A DNA stretch of 5,251 bases, from positions 1 to 5,251 of the forward strand of contig JAKAZJ010000186.1 in NCBI GenBank assembly GCA_021826565.1, in the 5' to 3' direction. Below the pieces are notes generated by a model. It searched no databases. It saw only the letters and a list, made by a program, of their open reading frames with translations, and was not told the DNA's origin. Shown here piece by piece: positions 1 through 5,251 of the stretch; the first letter of the stretch is position 1, and every line of letters starts with the position of its first letter. A program made the translations under genes and the position numbers. Origin of the DNA: Pseudomonadota bacterium (GTDB lineage: Bacteria > Pseudomonadota > Alphaproteobacteria > Acetobacterales > Acetobacteraceae).

Positions 1-1
1 A

Positions 2-142
2 GACCTCGGCGCGGTGGCGACAGCGCAGGTCATCGCGCTGCCGCAGCACCGCCGGTCGCCGAACCGCGAACCCATCGCCAGGCGCTGTGCGCCGAACCGC
101 TCGAAACGCGCGTCTGGAACGCGCGGCGAGGGCGGGGCGTGA
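2..142 (+). CDS. Possible 3' end of an unrecognised gene
   Basis: This frame is open from the window edge to a TGA at 140-142, and nearly all of its codons end in G or C. The other two forward frames have visibly weaker third-position bias. The encoded tail begins DLGAVATAQVIALPQH and then turns arginine-rich and low in complexity. I recognise no family or motif. It lies in the same frame as the HigB-like remnant that follows the TGA, but it does not resemble the missing part of a HigB toxin. It may be the end of a real upstream gene, or simply non-coding GC-rich DNA with a chance open frame. Open frames are common by chance at this base composition, so the call is weak. Confidence 0.25.
   Translation, partial: DLGAVATAQVIALPQHRRSPNREPIARRCAPNRSKRASGTRGEGGA
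58..100. repeat. Short direct repeat, 10 bp, two copies
   Basis: GCCGAACCGC occurs at 58-67 and again at 91-100, exactly 33 bases apart. A second short direct repeat, AACGCGCG, follows at 105-112 and 118-125. Both lie just before the point where HigB-like coding sequence begins. They could be chance in GC-rich DNA or traces of local rearrangement. Confidence 0.3.
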
Positions 143-220
143 GACTCAGACTACATCAAGTTTGTCGGCACCCATGCCGAATACGACCGGGTCGACGCAG
201 CGACCGCGGAGGCTTCATGA
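143..220 (+). pseudogene. higB: HigB-type toxin remnant (C-terminal ~25 codons)
   Basis: Translation of 143-217 gives a peptide containing YIKFVGTHAEYDRVDA. This matches the characteristic C-terminus of HigB-family (RelE-like) mRNA interferases, where a THAEYD-type motif sits near the end of a toxin of about 100 residues. The stop at 218-220 overlaps the ATG of the antitoxin at 217-219 in an ATGA arrangement, as in intact higBA operons, where the toxin gene comes first. There is an in-frame TGA at 140-142. None of the three forward frames of 1-142 looks like the missing ~70 residues of a HigB, so the toxin appears truncated at its 5' end and not merely frameshifted. An active endonuclease is not expected. 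Family assignment rests on this short motif plus the neighbouring antitoxin. Confidence 0.65.
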
Positions 221-576
221 ACATCCGTCCCATCCACACCGAAGATGACTACAAGGCGACCTTGCGAGAGCTGTCTGCCTACTTCGACAACGAGCCGGAG
301 CCGGGCTCCGAGGATGGTGACCGGTTCGAGATCCTCGTGACGCTGGTCGAAGCCTACGAAACGAGGCACTTTCCCGTCGAGGCGCCCAACCCCGTCGAGG
401 CGATCCGGTTCCGCATGGAGCAGGCGGGTCTGACCGTAAAGGATCTCGTTCCGTACATTGGTCGTGCCAATCGCGTGTACGAAGTGCTCAACGGAAAGCG
501 CGGGCTCACCATCGCCATGATCCGAAGCCTGCACCGGAACCTTGGGATTCCCGCCGAGAGCTTGATCGGACCCTGA
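217..576 (+). CDS. higA: HigA-family antitoxin / HTH transcriptional regulator
   Basis: This 119-residue protein fits the HigA antitoxin family (COG5499 type): an acidic N-terminal region (residues 1-55, with a run of Glu/Asp near 25-36) followed by an XRE-like helix-turn-helix domain at about 58-115. The C-terminal part contains PVEAIRFRMEQAGLTVKDL, then VLNGKRGLT and LGIPAESLI. It aligns in pattern with E. coli HigA, which has IRTLMDQYGLTLSDL, VLSGKRKLT and FGISPALFI. Family members neutralise the cognate HigB mRNA interferase and repress their own promoter. The start at 217 is preferred over an upstream in-frame ATG at 139 because it overlaps the toxin stop in the usual operon manner and because the extra 26 residues are arginine-rich and unlike the family. 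With the toxin reduced to a remnant, this is likely an orphan antitoxin that may persist as a DNA-binding regulator. No clear promoter is visible upstream. Confidence 0.86.
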   Translation: MNIRPIHTEDDYKATLRELSAYFDNEPEPGSEDGDRFEILVTLVEAYETRHFPVEAPNPVEAIRFRMEQAGLTVKDLVPYIGRANRVYEVLNGKRGLTIAMIRSLHRNLGIPAESLIGP

Positions 577-592
577 GGGGTGCTCGAGGGAA

Positions 593-618
593 CGACCGTG
601 ATGCGAAAGCGACGGTCG
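593..618. other. Inverted repeat with GAAA-capped inner stem
   Basis: CGACCGT (593-599) pairs perfectly with ACGGTCG (612-618). The 12-base interior can form an inner GC-GAAA-GC tetraloop (603-610). It lies 17 bases after the higA stop. No run of T follows on either strand, so it is not a typical intrinsic terminator. It may be an RNA 3'-end stabilising structure. Confidence 0.35.
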
Positions 619-627
619 CCCACCAGA

Positions 628-650
628 CGCGGCCCGATGGCCGGGCCGCG
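628..650. terminator. Candidate shared terminator hairpin between convergent genes
   Basis: CGCGGCCCG (628-636) and CGGGCCGCG (642-650) form a perfect 9-bp, all-G/C stem with a 5-base loop. It sits between the ends of higA (forward) and the propeller gene (reverse), where a hairpin could serve both directions. Neither strand has a T-tract after the stem, so termination efficiency is uncertain. A third small inverted repeat (CCAGGA at 651-656 with TCCTGG at 661-666) overlaps the propeller gene's stop codon. Confidence 0.42.
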
Positions 651-656
651 CCAGGA

Positions 657-2285
657 TCAGTCCTGGTAGTCCTCGTTCCCCGGCGTCGGCACCGGCTTCA
701 GCTTCGCGATGGCGGCCGGGTCCTCGAACCGCAGCACGTAGAAGCCGCCATGGCTCGAGGTGACCCACAGGTCCAGATGGCCATGCCGCCACACGAACCG
801 GCTGTGCGCCTTGGACCAGGCGAAGTTGATCGGCGGCCGCACGCCCTGGAACGCGTTGAGCAGGGATGCCGGGTCGATCTCCGCCGGGTTGGCCGGGGCC
901 GGGCCCTTGAAGTAGGCGATTTCGCGCGGCTTCGCCGGATCATGGATGTCGAAGACCCGCACGCCGGCCTGGTGGGCGGAGCAGGCGAGGAGCTTCGCGT
1001 CCCTGGGATTGTCGAAGGTGCAGTCGTGCACGCTGTAGCCGTAGCCGCCCATGCTGGCGGTGATGTCGTGCTCCGTCAGCGCGCAGTTCTTCGGGTTGTC
1101 GACGCCGAGCCGCAGCTCGGAGACCAGCCGCGGCTTGGCGAGGTCACGGATGTCGATCAGCCGCTCGACGCCGTAGGGCGGCAGCCCGGCCTTGCAGGCT
1201 GCGATCGCGCCCTGCGGGTAGACGCAGCCACCGGAGCCGCATTCGTCGCCGACGGCGAGGTAGGGCGTGCCGCCGATGAACGCGAGGTCCGGCTCGATGC
1301 CGATGTCGCCATCCTTCCAGTACAGCGAGCCGAGGACCTTGATCTGCGGGTGCGGCCGCCGGTCCTGCACCTGGCTCACGTCGTAGATGACGAGGCCGTT
1401 GCCGGAGGTGAAGTCGCCGGCGTGGACGAGGTGCCCGACCACGCCGCAGAAGAGCAGCGTGCCGGGGGGATGGCCGTCGACCGTGAACTGGTTCAGCGAG
1501 ATGCGATGGCAGATCTGGTGCGCGCCGGCGCCACCGGGCTGGTCGCCCGGGAAAGCCCAGTCCAGCAGCTCCTTCGGCTTGCGGGGATTGGAGACATCGA
1601 TGGCGACCAGCCGGCGTTTCGTCCAGACGGTGATCCAGTACGTGCGGCCGTCGGGCGCGAAGTTGCCCGCGTGCGCCTGCAGGTTCGGGTCCGGGATCTG
1701 CACGCTCGAGAGCAGCCGCGGGTGCGCGCAGCGCGCGATGTCATAGAACGACACCGCCGGTTGCGGCCCGGCGCCCGTCCAGCTCTCGGCGCTGCCGAGC
1801 AGCGCCCGCCGCGGGTTGATCGAGCCGTCCTCCCAGTCATAGAGCGAGGCGGGATCGTCCAGGTGGGTGACGTAGCGCGGGGCATGCGGGTTCGAGACGT
1901 CCAGCACCTGGATGCCGGGATCGATCAGGGGCGGCACGCCTTTCTGGCCCGCCTCGAAGCCGTTGGTGGTGACGTAGGCGCAATGGCCGTACCACATCAG
2001 CTGGTGGCCGGCGCCCTGGCCGGCGTATTCGCCGACGATGGCGAGGTTGCAGTTGTACGGACGCGTCGAGGCGCCGCTGGCGCGTTCGGCCGGGGTGAGC
2101 TGGCCGTCGAGGCTGGTTTCCGGGCGGTCGCCATGCTGGCAGGTCGGCACCGGCACGGCGCCGAGGAAAGGGGCAGCGGCTTGCGCCCGCGCCGGGAAGG
2201 CAGCCAGCGTCGAAAGGCACGCCAGGCCGAGTGCACAGCCGAGCGACAACACGAGACGATGGAGCAAGCGATGGAGCGTGCGCAT
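657..2285 (-). CDS. Secreted LVIVD-repeat beta-propeller protein, function unknown
   Basis: The protein has 542 residues if started at the ATG at complement 2283-2285. That start gives a basic N-terminus, a hydrophobic stretch and signal-peptidase sites ARA or AQA (residues ~34-36). It is preceded by GAGG at complement 2292-2295, six bases from the ATG. An upstream in-frame ATG at 2354 would bury the signal in a non-conserved 23-residue extension. The mature part repeats the motif [VI]-x-D-[VI]-x-[ND]-P-x-x-P typical of LVIVD repeats (Pfam LVIVD): DVSNPHAP near 129, DVSNPRKP near 230, YDVSQVQD near 301, DIRDLAKP near 378 and DIHDPAKP near 446, with a degenerate copy YDIARCAHP near 181. These suggest blades of a propeller. 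The mature chain has 12 cysteines (49, 79, 102, 186, 259, 280, 349, 354, 364, 401, 422, 435), consistent with disulphides in an exported protein. It is also rich in His pairs such as HLVHAG and RHGH. No catalytic motif is recognised. The gene is convergent with higA and divergent from the protease. Two Cys in the signal region do not sit in a good lipobox, so a lipoprotein is less likely. Confidence 0.85.
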   Translation of the reverse strand: MRTLHRLLHRLVLSLGCALGLACLSTLAAFPARAQAAAPFLGAVPVPTCQHGDRPETSLDGQLTPAERASGASTRPYNCNLAIVGEYAGQGAGHQLMWYGHCAYVTTNGFEAGQKGVPPLIDPGIQVLDVSNPHAPRYVTHLDDPASLYDWEDGSINPRRALLGSAESWTGAGPQPAVSFYDIARCAHPRLLSSVQIPDPNLQAHAGNFAPDGRTYWITVWTKRRLVAIDVSNPRKPKELLDWAFPGDQPGGAGAHQICHRISLNQFTVDGHPPGTLLFCGVVGHLVHAGDFTSGNGLVIYDVSQVQDRRPHPQIKVLGSLYWKDGDIGIEPDLAFIGGTPYLAVGDECGSGGCVYPQGAIAACKAGLPPYGVERLIDIRDLAKPRLVSELRLGVDNPKNCALTEHDITASMGGYGYSVHDCTFDNPRDAKLLACSAHQAGVRVFDIHDPAKPREIAYFKGPAPANPAEIDPASLLNAFQGVRPPINFAWSKAHSRFVWRHGHLDLWVTSSHGGFYVLRFEDPAAIAKLKPVPTPGNEDYQD

Positions 2286-2321
2286 GGGGAGCCTCGCGGA
2301 TGGGCGGTGATGCTGCGACCG

Positions 2322-2327
2322 ATCATA
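2322..2327 (-). promoter_or_regulatory. Candidate -10 element for the propeller gene
   Basis: On the minus strand TATGAT (5 of 6 to the sigma-70 -10 consensus) lies 36 bases upstream of the ATG at 2285, which would give a leader of about 30 bases. No good -35 hexamer is seen 16-18 bases further upstream. The element is flanked on both sides by a direct repeat CGGTCG (complement 2329-2334 and 2316-2321), which might be an operator half-site or chance. Confidence 0.3.
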
Positions 2328-2490
2328 CCGACCGGCGACTGGGCCCACGCCCACGGCATCCTCACGATTGGATTGCGCTGCGCGAAGGGGATGGACGGAT
2401 CCAACATTTCTCTAACGACTGGAGCACCGTGGCACCGCGCGCGTCGCGCCCGCATCCGACGCGAAGCTGAACGCGGGGAGGCGATCCACT

Positions 2491-2518
2491 GAACTCCCGG
2501 GACTCCGCGGCCATCGAA
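2491..2518 (+). promoter_or_regulatory. Candidate sigma-E (RpoE/AlgU)-type promoter for the protease
   Basis: GAACTC (2491-2496) resembles the sigma-E -35 element GAACTT. TCGAA (2514-2518) resembles the -10 element TCTGA/TCAAA. The spacer is 17 bases; 16-17 is usual. A transcript would begin near 2525, about 45 bases before the ATG. Control of degP/mucD by the envelope-stress sigma factor is established in several gammaproteobacteria, so the match is plausible in context. The -10 half is weak, and this is not proof. Confidence 0.36.
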
Positions 2519-2522
2519 TCGT

Positions 2523-2539
2523 GCACCGCGATGCGGTGC
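2523..2539 (+). other. Perfect 7-bp hairpin in the protease leader
   Basis: GCACCGC (2523-2529) and GCGGTGC (2533-2539) flank a GAT loop. If transcription starts near 2525 as suggested by the sigma-E-like promoter, the stem would lie at the extreme 5' end of the mRNA, a position where hairpins can protect transcripts. It ends 19 bases before the GGAG ribosome binding site (2559-2562) and would not block it. Confidence 0.3.
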
Positions 2540-2570
2540 TGACTCCCATTCACGCCCTGGAGACTGTTCG

Positions 2571-3989
2571 ATGAAAAGGACGCTGCTCAAGCTCGCAGCC
2601 CTCGCCCTGCTGGTGGCCGCGCCCGTGCTTGCCACGGCCGCTTCCGGCGGATTGCCCGATTTCACCTCCATCGTCGAGAAATACGGCCCCGCGGTGGTCA
2701 ACGTGCGTGCCGACATCACCAAGCCCAGTCCCTTCGAGCAGGGACCCGGCGGCCAGCAGCAGGCGCCCGATATCTTCCGGTTCTTCGGCATCCCGGTGCC
2801 GCCGCAGCAGTCGGGCCCGGAGAAGGAAATCTCCATGGGCTCGGGCTTCATCATCTCGCCCGACGGCTACATCCTCACCAACGACCACGTCGTCGACGGC
2901 GCCGGCAAGATCACCGTCACCCTCAACGACCGGAAGGTGTACACCGCCAAGCTGGTGGGCGCCGACGCCATGTACGACATCGCCCTGCTGAAGATCGACG
3001 CCACCCACCTGCCGGCGGTCGCCCTCGGCAATTCCGGCGCGGTCAAGCCCGGGCAATGGGTACTCGCCATCGGCGAGCCGTTCGGCCTGAGCAATACCGT
3101 CACCGCCGGCATCGTCAGCGCCGTCGGCCGCAACCTCGGCCCCAACGACCAGCGCTACACGCCCTTCATCCAGACCGACGTGCCGATCAACCGCGGCAAC
3201 TCCGGCGGCCCGCTGTTCAACCTCGACGGCCAGGTCATCGGCATCAACTCGCAGATCTTCTCCAACACCGGCGGCTACATGGGCGTGTCCTTCGCGATCC
3301 CCATCGACGTCGCCATGAACGTGGTCAACCAGCTCAAGACCCGCGGCTACGTGACCCGCGGCATGATCGGCGTCGAGATCCAGCCGGTGACGGCCAGCCT
3401 CGCCAAGGGCCTCGGCATGAGCCGCGTCGAAGGCGGCCTCGTCGCCAGCGTCGTCCCCGGCGGCGCGGCGGCCAAGGCCGGCATCAAGCCCGGTGACGTC
3501 ATCGTCGCCTTCAACGGCCAGCCGGTCTACGGCGCCGGCGACCTGCCGGCGATGGTCGGCCTGACCCCGCCGGGCAGCATCGCCAAGGTCGAGGTCAACC
3601 GCGACGGCAAGAGGCTCGTCCTGGACGTCCGCGTCGAGCAGGCGCCGCGCGGCAAGGGCGCCCTCGCGCAGATGGAAGGCGCCGTCGCCGGCAACCGCCT
3701 CGGCCTCACCGTGCGCGATCCCTCCGCCGGCGAGCGCCAGCAGCTGGGCCTGCGGCCGGGCGAGGGCGTGGTCGTCACCACGGTCACCGGCGCGGCGCGC
3801 GACGCCGGCCTGGAGCCGGGCGACGTGATCCTCCAGGTCGGCCAGCTGCGGGTCGGCAGCATCACCGGCTTCGAGAAGGCGGTGAAGCCCTACAACAAGC
3901 CGGGCGAAGTCGCGGTGCTGCTCATCCGCCGCGGCCAGTTCAGCCAGTTCGTGGCGGTGCCCGTGCCGGGCAAGGACGCCGGCAACTGA
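2571..3989 (+). CDS. degP: Periplasmic Do-family serine endoprotease (DegP/DegQ/MucD)
   Basis: This 472-residue HtrA protease is complete and of normal family length. It has a Sec signal peptide (residues 1-23, basic KR start, cleavage after ATA), a trypsin-like domain (about 30-255) and two PDZ domains (about 262-357 and 374-465). The catalytic triad is visible as His106 in LTNDHVV, Asp136 in YDIALLKI and Ser211 in the motif RGNSGGPL. The oxyanion/activation region [19 protein letters not shown] (167-185) is also conserved. The family degrades misfolded envelope proteins, often as PDZ-assembled oligomers. The glutamine/proline-rich segment at about 52-84 corresponds to the LA loop. The whole protein lacks cysteine, so the loop disulphide of E. 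coli DegP is absent, as in MucD-like members. The start at 2571 has GGAG at 2559-2562, eight bases upstream, and yields the signal peptide. Its position directly before lepA on the same strand matches the mucD-lepA order of Pseudomonas/Xanthomonas-type genomes. Regulation by sigma-E is inferred from that knowledge and the candidate promoter. Choice among degP, degQ and mucD names is not resolvable from sequence alone. Confidence 0.97.
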   Translation: MKRTLLKLAALALLVAAPVLATAASGGLPDFTSIVEKYGPAVVNVRADITKPSPFEQGPGGQQQAPDIFRFFGIPVPPQQSGPEKEISMGSGFIISPDGYILTNDHVVDGAGKITVTLNDRKVYTAKLVGADAMYDIALLKIDATHLPAVALGNSGAVKPGQWVLAIGEPFGLSNTVTAGIVSAVGRNLGPNDQRYTPFIQTDVPINRGNSGGPLFNLDGQVIGINSQIFSNTGGYMGVSFAIPIDVAMNVVNQLKTRGYVTRGMIGVEIQPVTASLAKGLGMSRVEGGLVASVVPGGAAAKAGIKPGDVIVAFNGQPVYGAGDLPAMVGLTPPGSIAKVEVNRDGKRLVLDVRVEQAPRGKGALAQMEGAVAGNRLGLTVRDPSAGERQQLGLRPGEGVVVTTVTGAARDAGLEPGDVILQVGQLRVGSITGFEKAVKPYNKPGEVAVLLIRRGQFSQFVAVPVPGKDAGN

Positions 3990-3998
3990 CCCGCGCCA

Positions 3999-4035
3999 GC
4001 GGCCGGCGCCGGGGTTCGTCCCCGGCACCGGCCGC
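3999..4035 (+). terminator. Terminator-like long hairpin after the protease gene
   Basis: Beginning 10 bases after the TGA (3987-3989), GCGGCCGG (3999-4006) pairs with CCGGCCGC (4028-4035). The stem continues past one C-A mismatch with GCCGGGG (4008-4014) and CCCCGGC (4020-4026), closing on a TTCGT loop. This makes a stem of about 15 base pairs, by far the strongest structure seen in the window. The following bases (GGCCTTCTGCC) are only slightly T-rich, so it may be an incomplete terminator or a barrier to 3' exonucleases, and read-through into lepA remains possible. Confidence 0.5.
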
Positions 4036-4042
4036 GGCCTTC

Positions 4043-4051
4043 TGCCATAAT
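4043..4051 (+). promoter_or_regulatory. Candidate extended -10 promoter for lepA
   Basis: TGC immediately followed by CATAAT (4046-4051) fits an extended -10 promoter (TGn plus 5 of 6 to TATAAT), which can work without a good -35. None is seen around 4023-4028. It is an A/T-rich spot in otherwise almost pure GC sequence and follows the protease hairpin directly. Transcription would start near 4058, leaving a leader of roughly 105 bases before the preferred lepA ATG. Confidence 0.42.
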
Positions 4052-4095
4052 CGACGGTCGCCCCCGCCGTCCCGGGCGCCGCGGCCGGAACGACC

Positions 4096-4117
4096 GGCGC
4101 CGCCCGCAGGCGGCGCC
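4096..4117 (+). other. Perfect 9-bp hairpin in the lepA leader
   Basis: GGCGCCGCC (4096-4104) and GGCGGCGCC (4109-4117) enclose a CGCA loop. The left arm can alternatively pair, imperfectly, with upstream GGGCGCCGCGGCCGG-like sequence (about 4074-4088), so two competing folds are conceivable. Function is unknown. The very high GC of this stretch makes chance complementarity more likely than usual. Confidence 0.35.
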
Positions 4118-4123
4118 CGCCGG

Positions 4124-4157
4124 GCACGGTGCGCCATGACGATTCCCCGCACCGTGC
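4124..4157 (+). promoter_or_regulatory. Perfect 10-bp hairpin at the lepA translation start
   Basis: GCACGGTGCG (4124-4133) pairs perfectly with CGCACCGTGC (4148-4157) across a 14-base loop. The loop contains the alternative in-frame ATG at 4136-4138. The right arm ends five bases before the preferred ATG at 4163, where a ribosome binding site would be, and no Shine-Dalgarno sequence is present there. The stem would therefore occupy the initiation region, suggesting translational control or an atypical initiation mode. That role is inference. Confidence 0.42.
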
Positions 4158-4162
4158 AGACC

Positions 4163-5251
<1,089 letters not shown>

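Noticed and set aside
139..216. N-terminal extension of HigA from an ATG-like upstream start
   Set aside because: The extra 26 residues are arginine-rich and unlike the family, and they run through the toxin remnant in another frame. The ATGA overlap supports 217.
151..792. 213-residue open frame on the minus strand over higA
   Set aside because: It overlaps the antitoxin and the end of the propeller gene, crosses the intergenic hairpins and shows no domain.
2286..2354. Longer start for the propeller protein at 2354
   Set aside because: It adds 23 residues ahead of a standard signal peptide, and the internal ATG at 2285 has its own GAGG site at proper spacing.
750..2492. 580-residue open frame on the plus strand across the propeller gene
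   Set aside because: It runs antisense to a gene with signal peptide and LVIVD repeats. The product is low-complexity, rich in Arg, Ala, Val and Asp, with no recognisable domain, as expected for the complementary frame of GC-rich codons.
2362..2553. 63-residue minus-strand open frame in the divergent intergenic region
   Set aside because: No ribosome binding site or recognisable motif was seen, and it covers the candidate promoter region.
2571..3989. Loss of catalytic function in the protease because the His motif reads TNDHVV and the loop reads GEPFG, not the commoner TNNHVV and GSPFG
   Set aside because: The triad residues His106, Asp136 and Ser211 and both PDZ domains are intact. These neighbouring substitutions look like ordinary family variation.
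2550..4127. 525-residue open frame on the minus strand across the protease gene
   Set aside because: It is antisense to a clear HtrA protease, its composition is dominated by Asp, Ala, Gly, Val and His from reversed GC-biased codons, and it has no family features.
4136..4162. ATG at 4136 as the main lepA start
   Set aside because: It gives a nine-residue extension beyond the usual LepA N-terminus and has only a weak GGG upstream. It is kept as an alternative because neither ATG has a good ribosome binding site.

Overview
The window is GC-rich bacterial chromosome, with codon third positions overwhelmingly G or C, from a gammaproteobacterium. The LepA sequence and the order mucD/degP then lepA most resemble Xanthomonadales (Lysobacterales) and relatives. 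That placement is inferred from remembered family sequences, not from a search.

Layout from left to right. (1) Positions 1-142 are GC-rich sequence of unknown identity, possibly the 3' end of an unrecognised gene. (2) Positions 143-576 hold a damaged type II toxin-antitoxin locus of the HigB-HigA type. Only the last ~25 codons of the toxin remain, and its stop overlaps the start of an apparently intact HigA-family antitoxin. (3) Positions 577-656 form a short convergent intergenic stretch with consecutive inverted repeats. (4) On the minus strand, 657-2285 encodes a secreted, cysteine-rich LVIVD-repeat beta-propeller protein of unknown function. (5) Positions 2286-2570 separate two divergent genes and carry candidate promoters for both, including a sigma-E/AlgU-like one facing right. 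(6) Positions 2571-3989 encode a complete periplasmic Do-family serine protease (DegP/MucD). (7) Positions 3990-4162 are a heavily structured gap with a terminator-like hairpin, an extended -10 promoter and two perfect hairpins in the lepA leader. (8) From 4163 to the window end runs the first 363 codons of lepA (elongation factor 4), which continues beyond the window.

The protease and LepA form the conserved core. In many gammaproteobacteria mucD lies downstream of rpoE/algU and its anti-sigma genes and upstream of lepA. Here the sigma-factor genes are not immediately upstream. A divergent propeller gene takes their place, and mucD appears to have its own stress-type promoter. The left third looks like accessory DNA: an orphaned antitoxin and an apparent sequence junction near position 142.

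I see no mobile element, CRISPR array, tRNA or rRNA, and no convincing new multi-gene system. The points most worth checking are the hairpin over the lepA start, the decayed higB, and the uncharacterised secreted propeller divergent from the protease.
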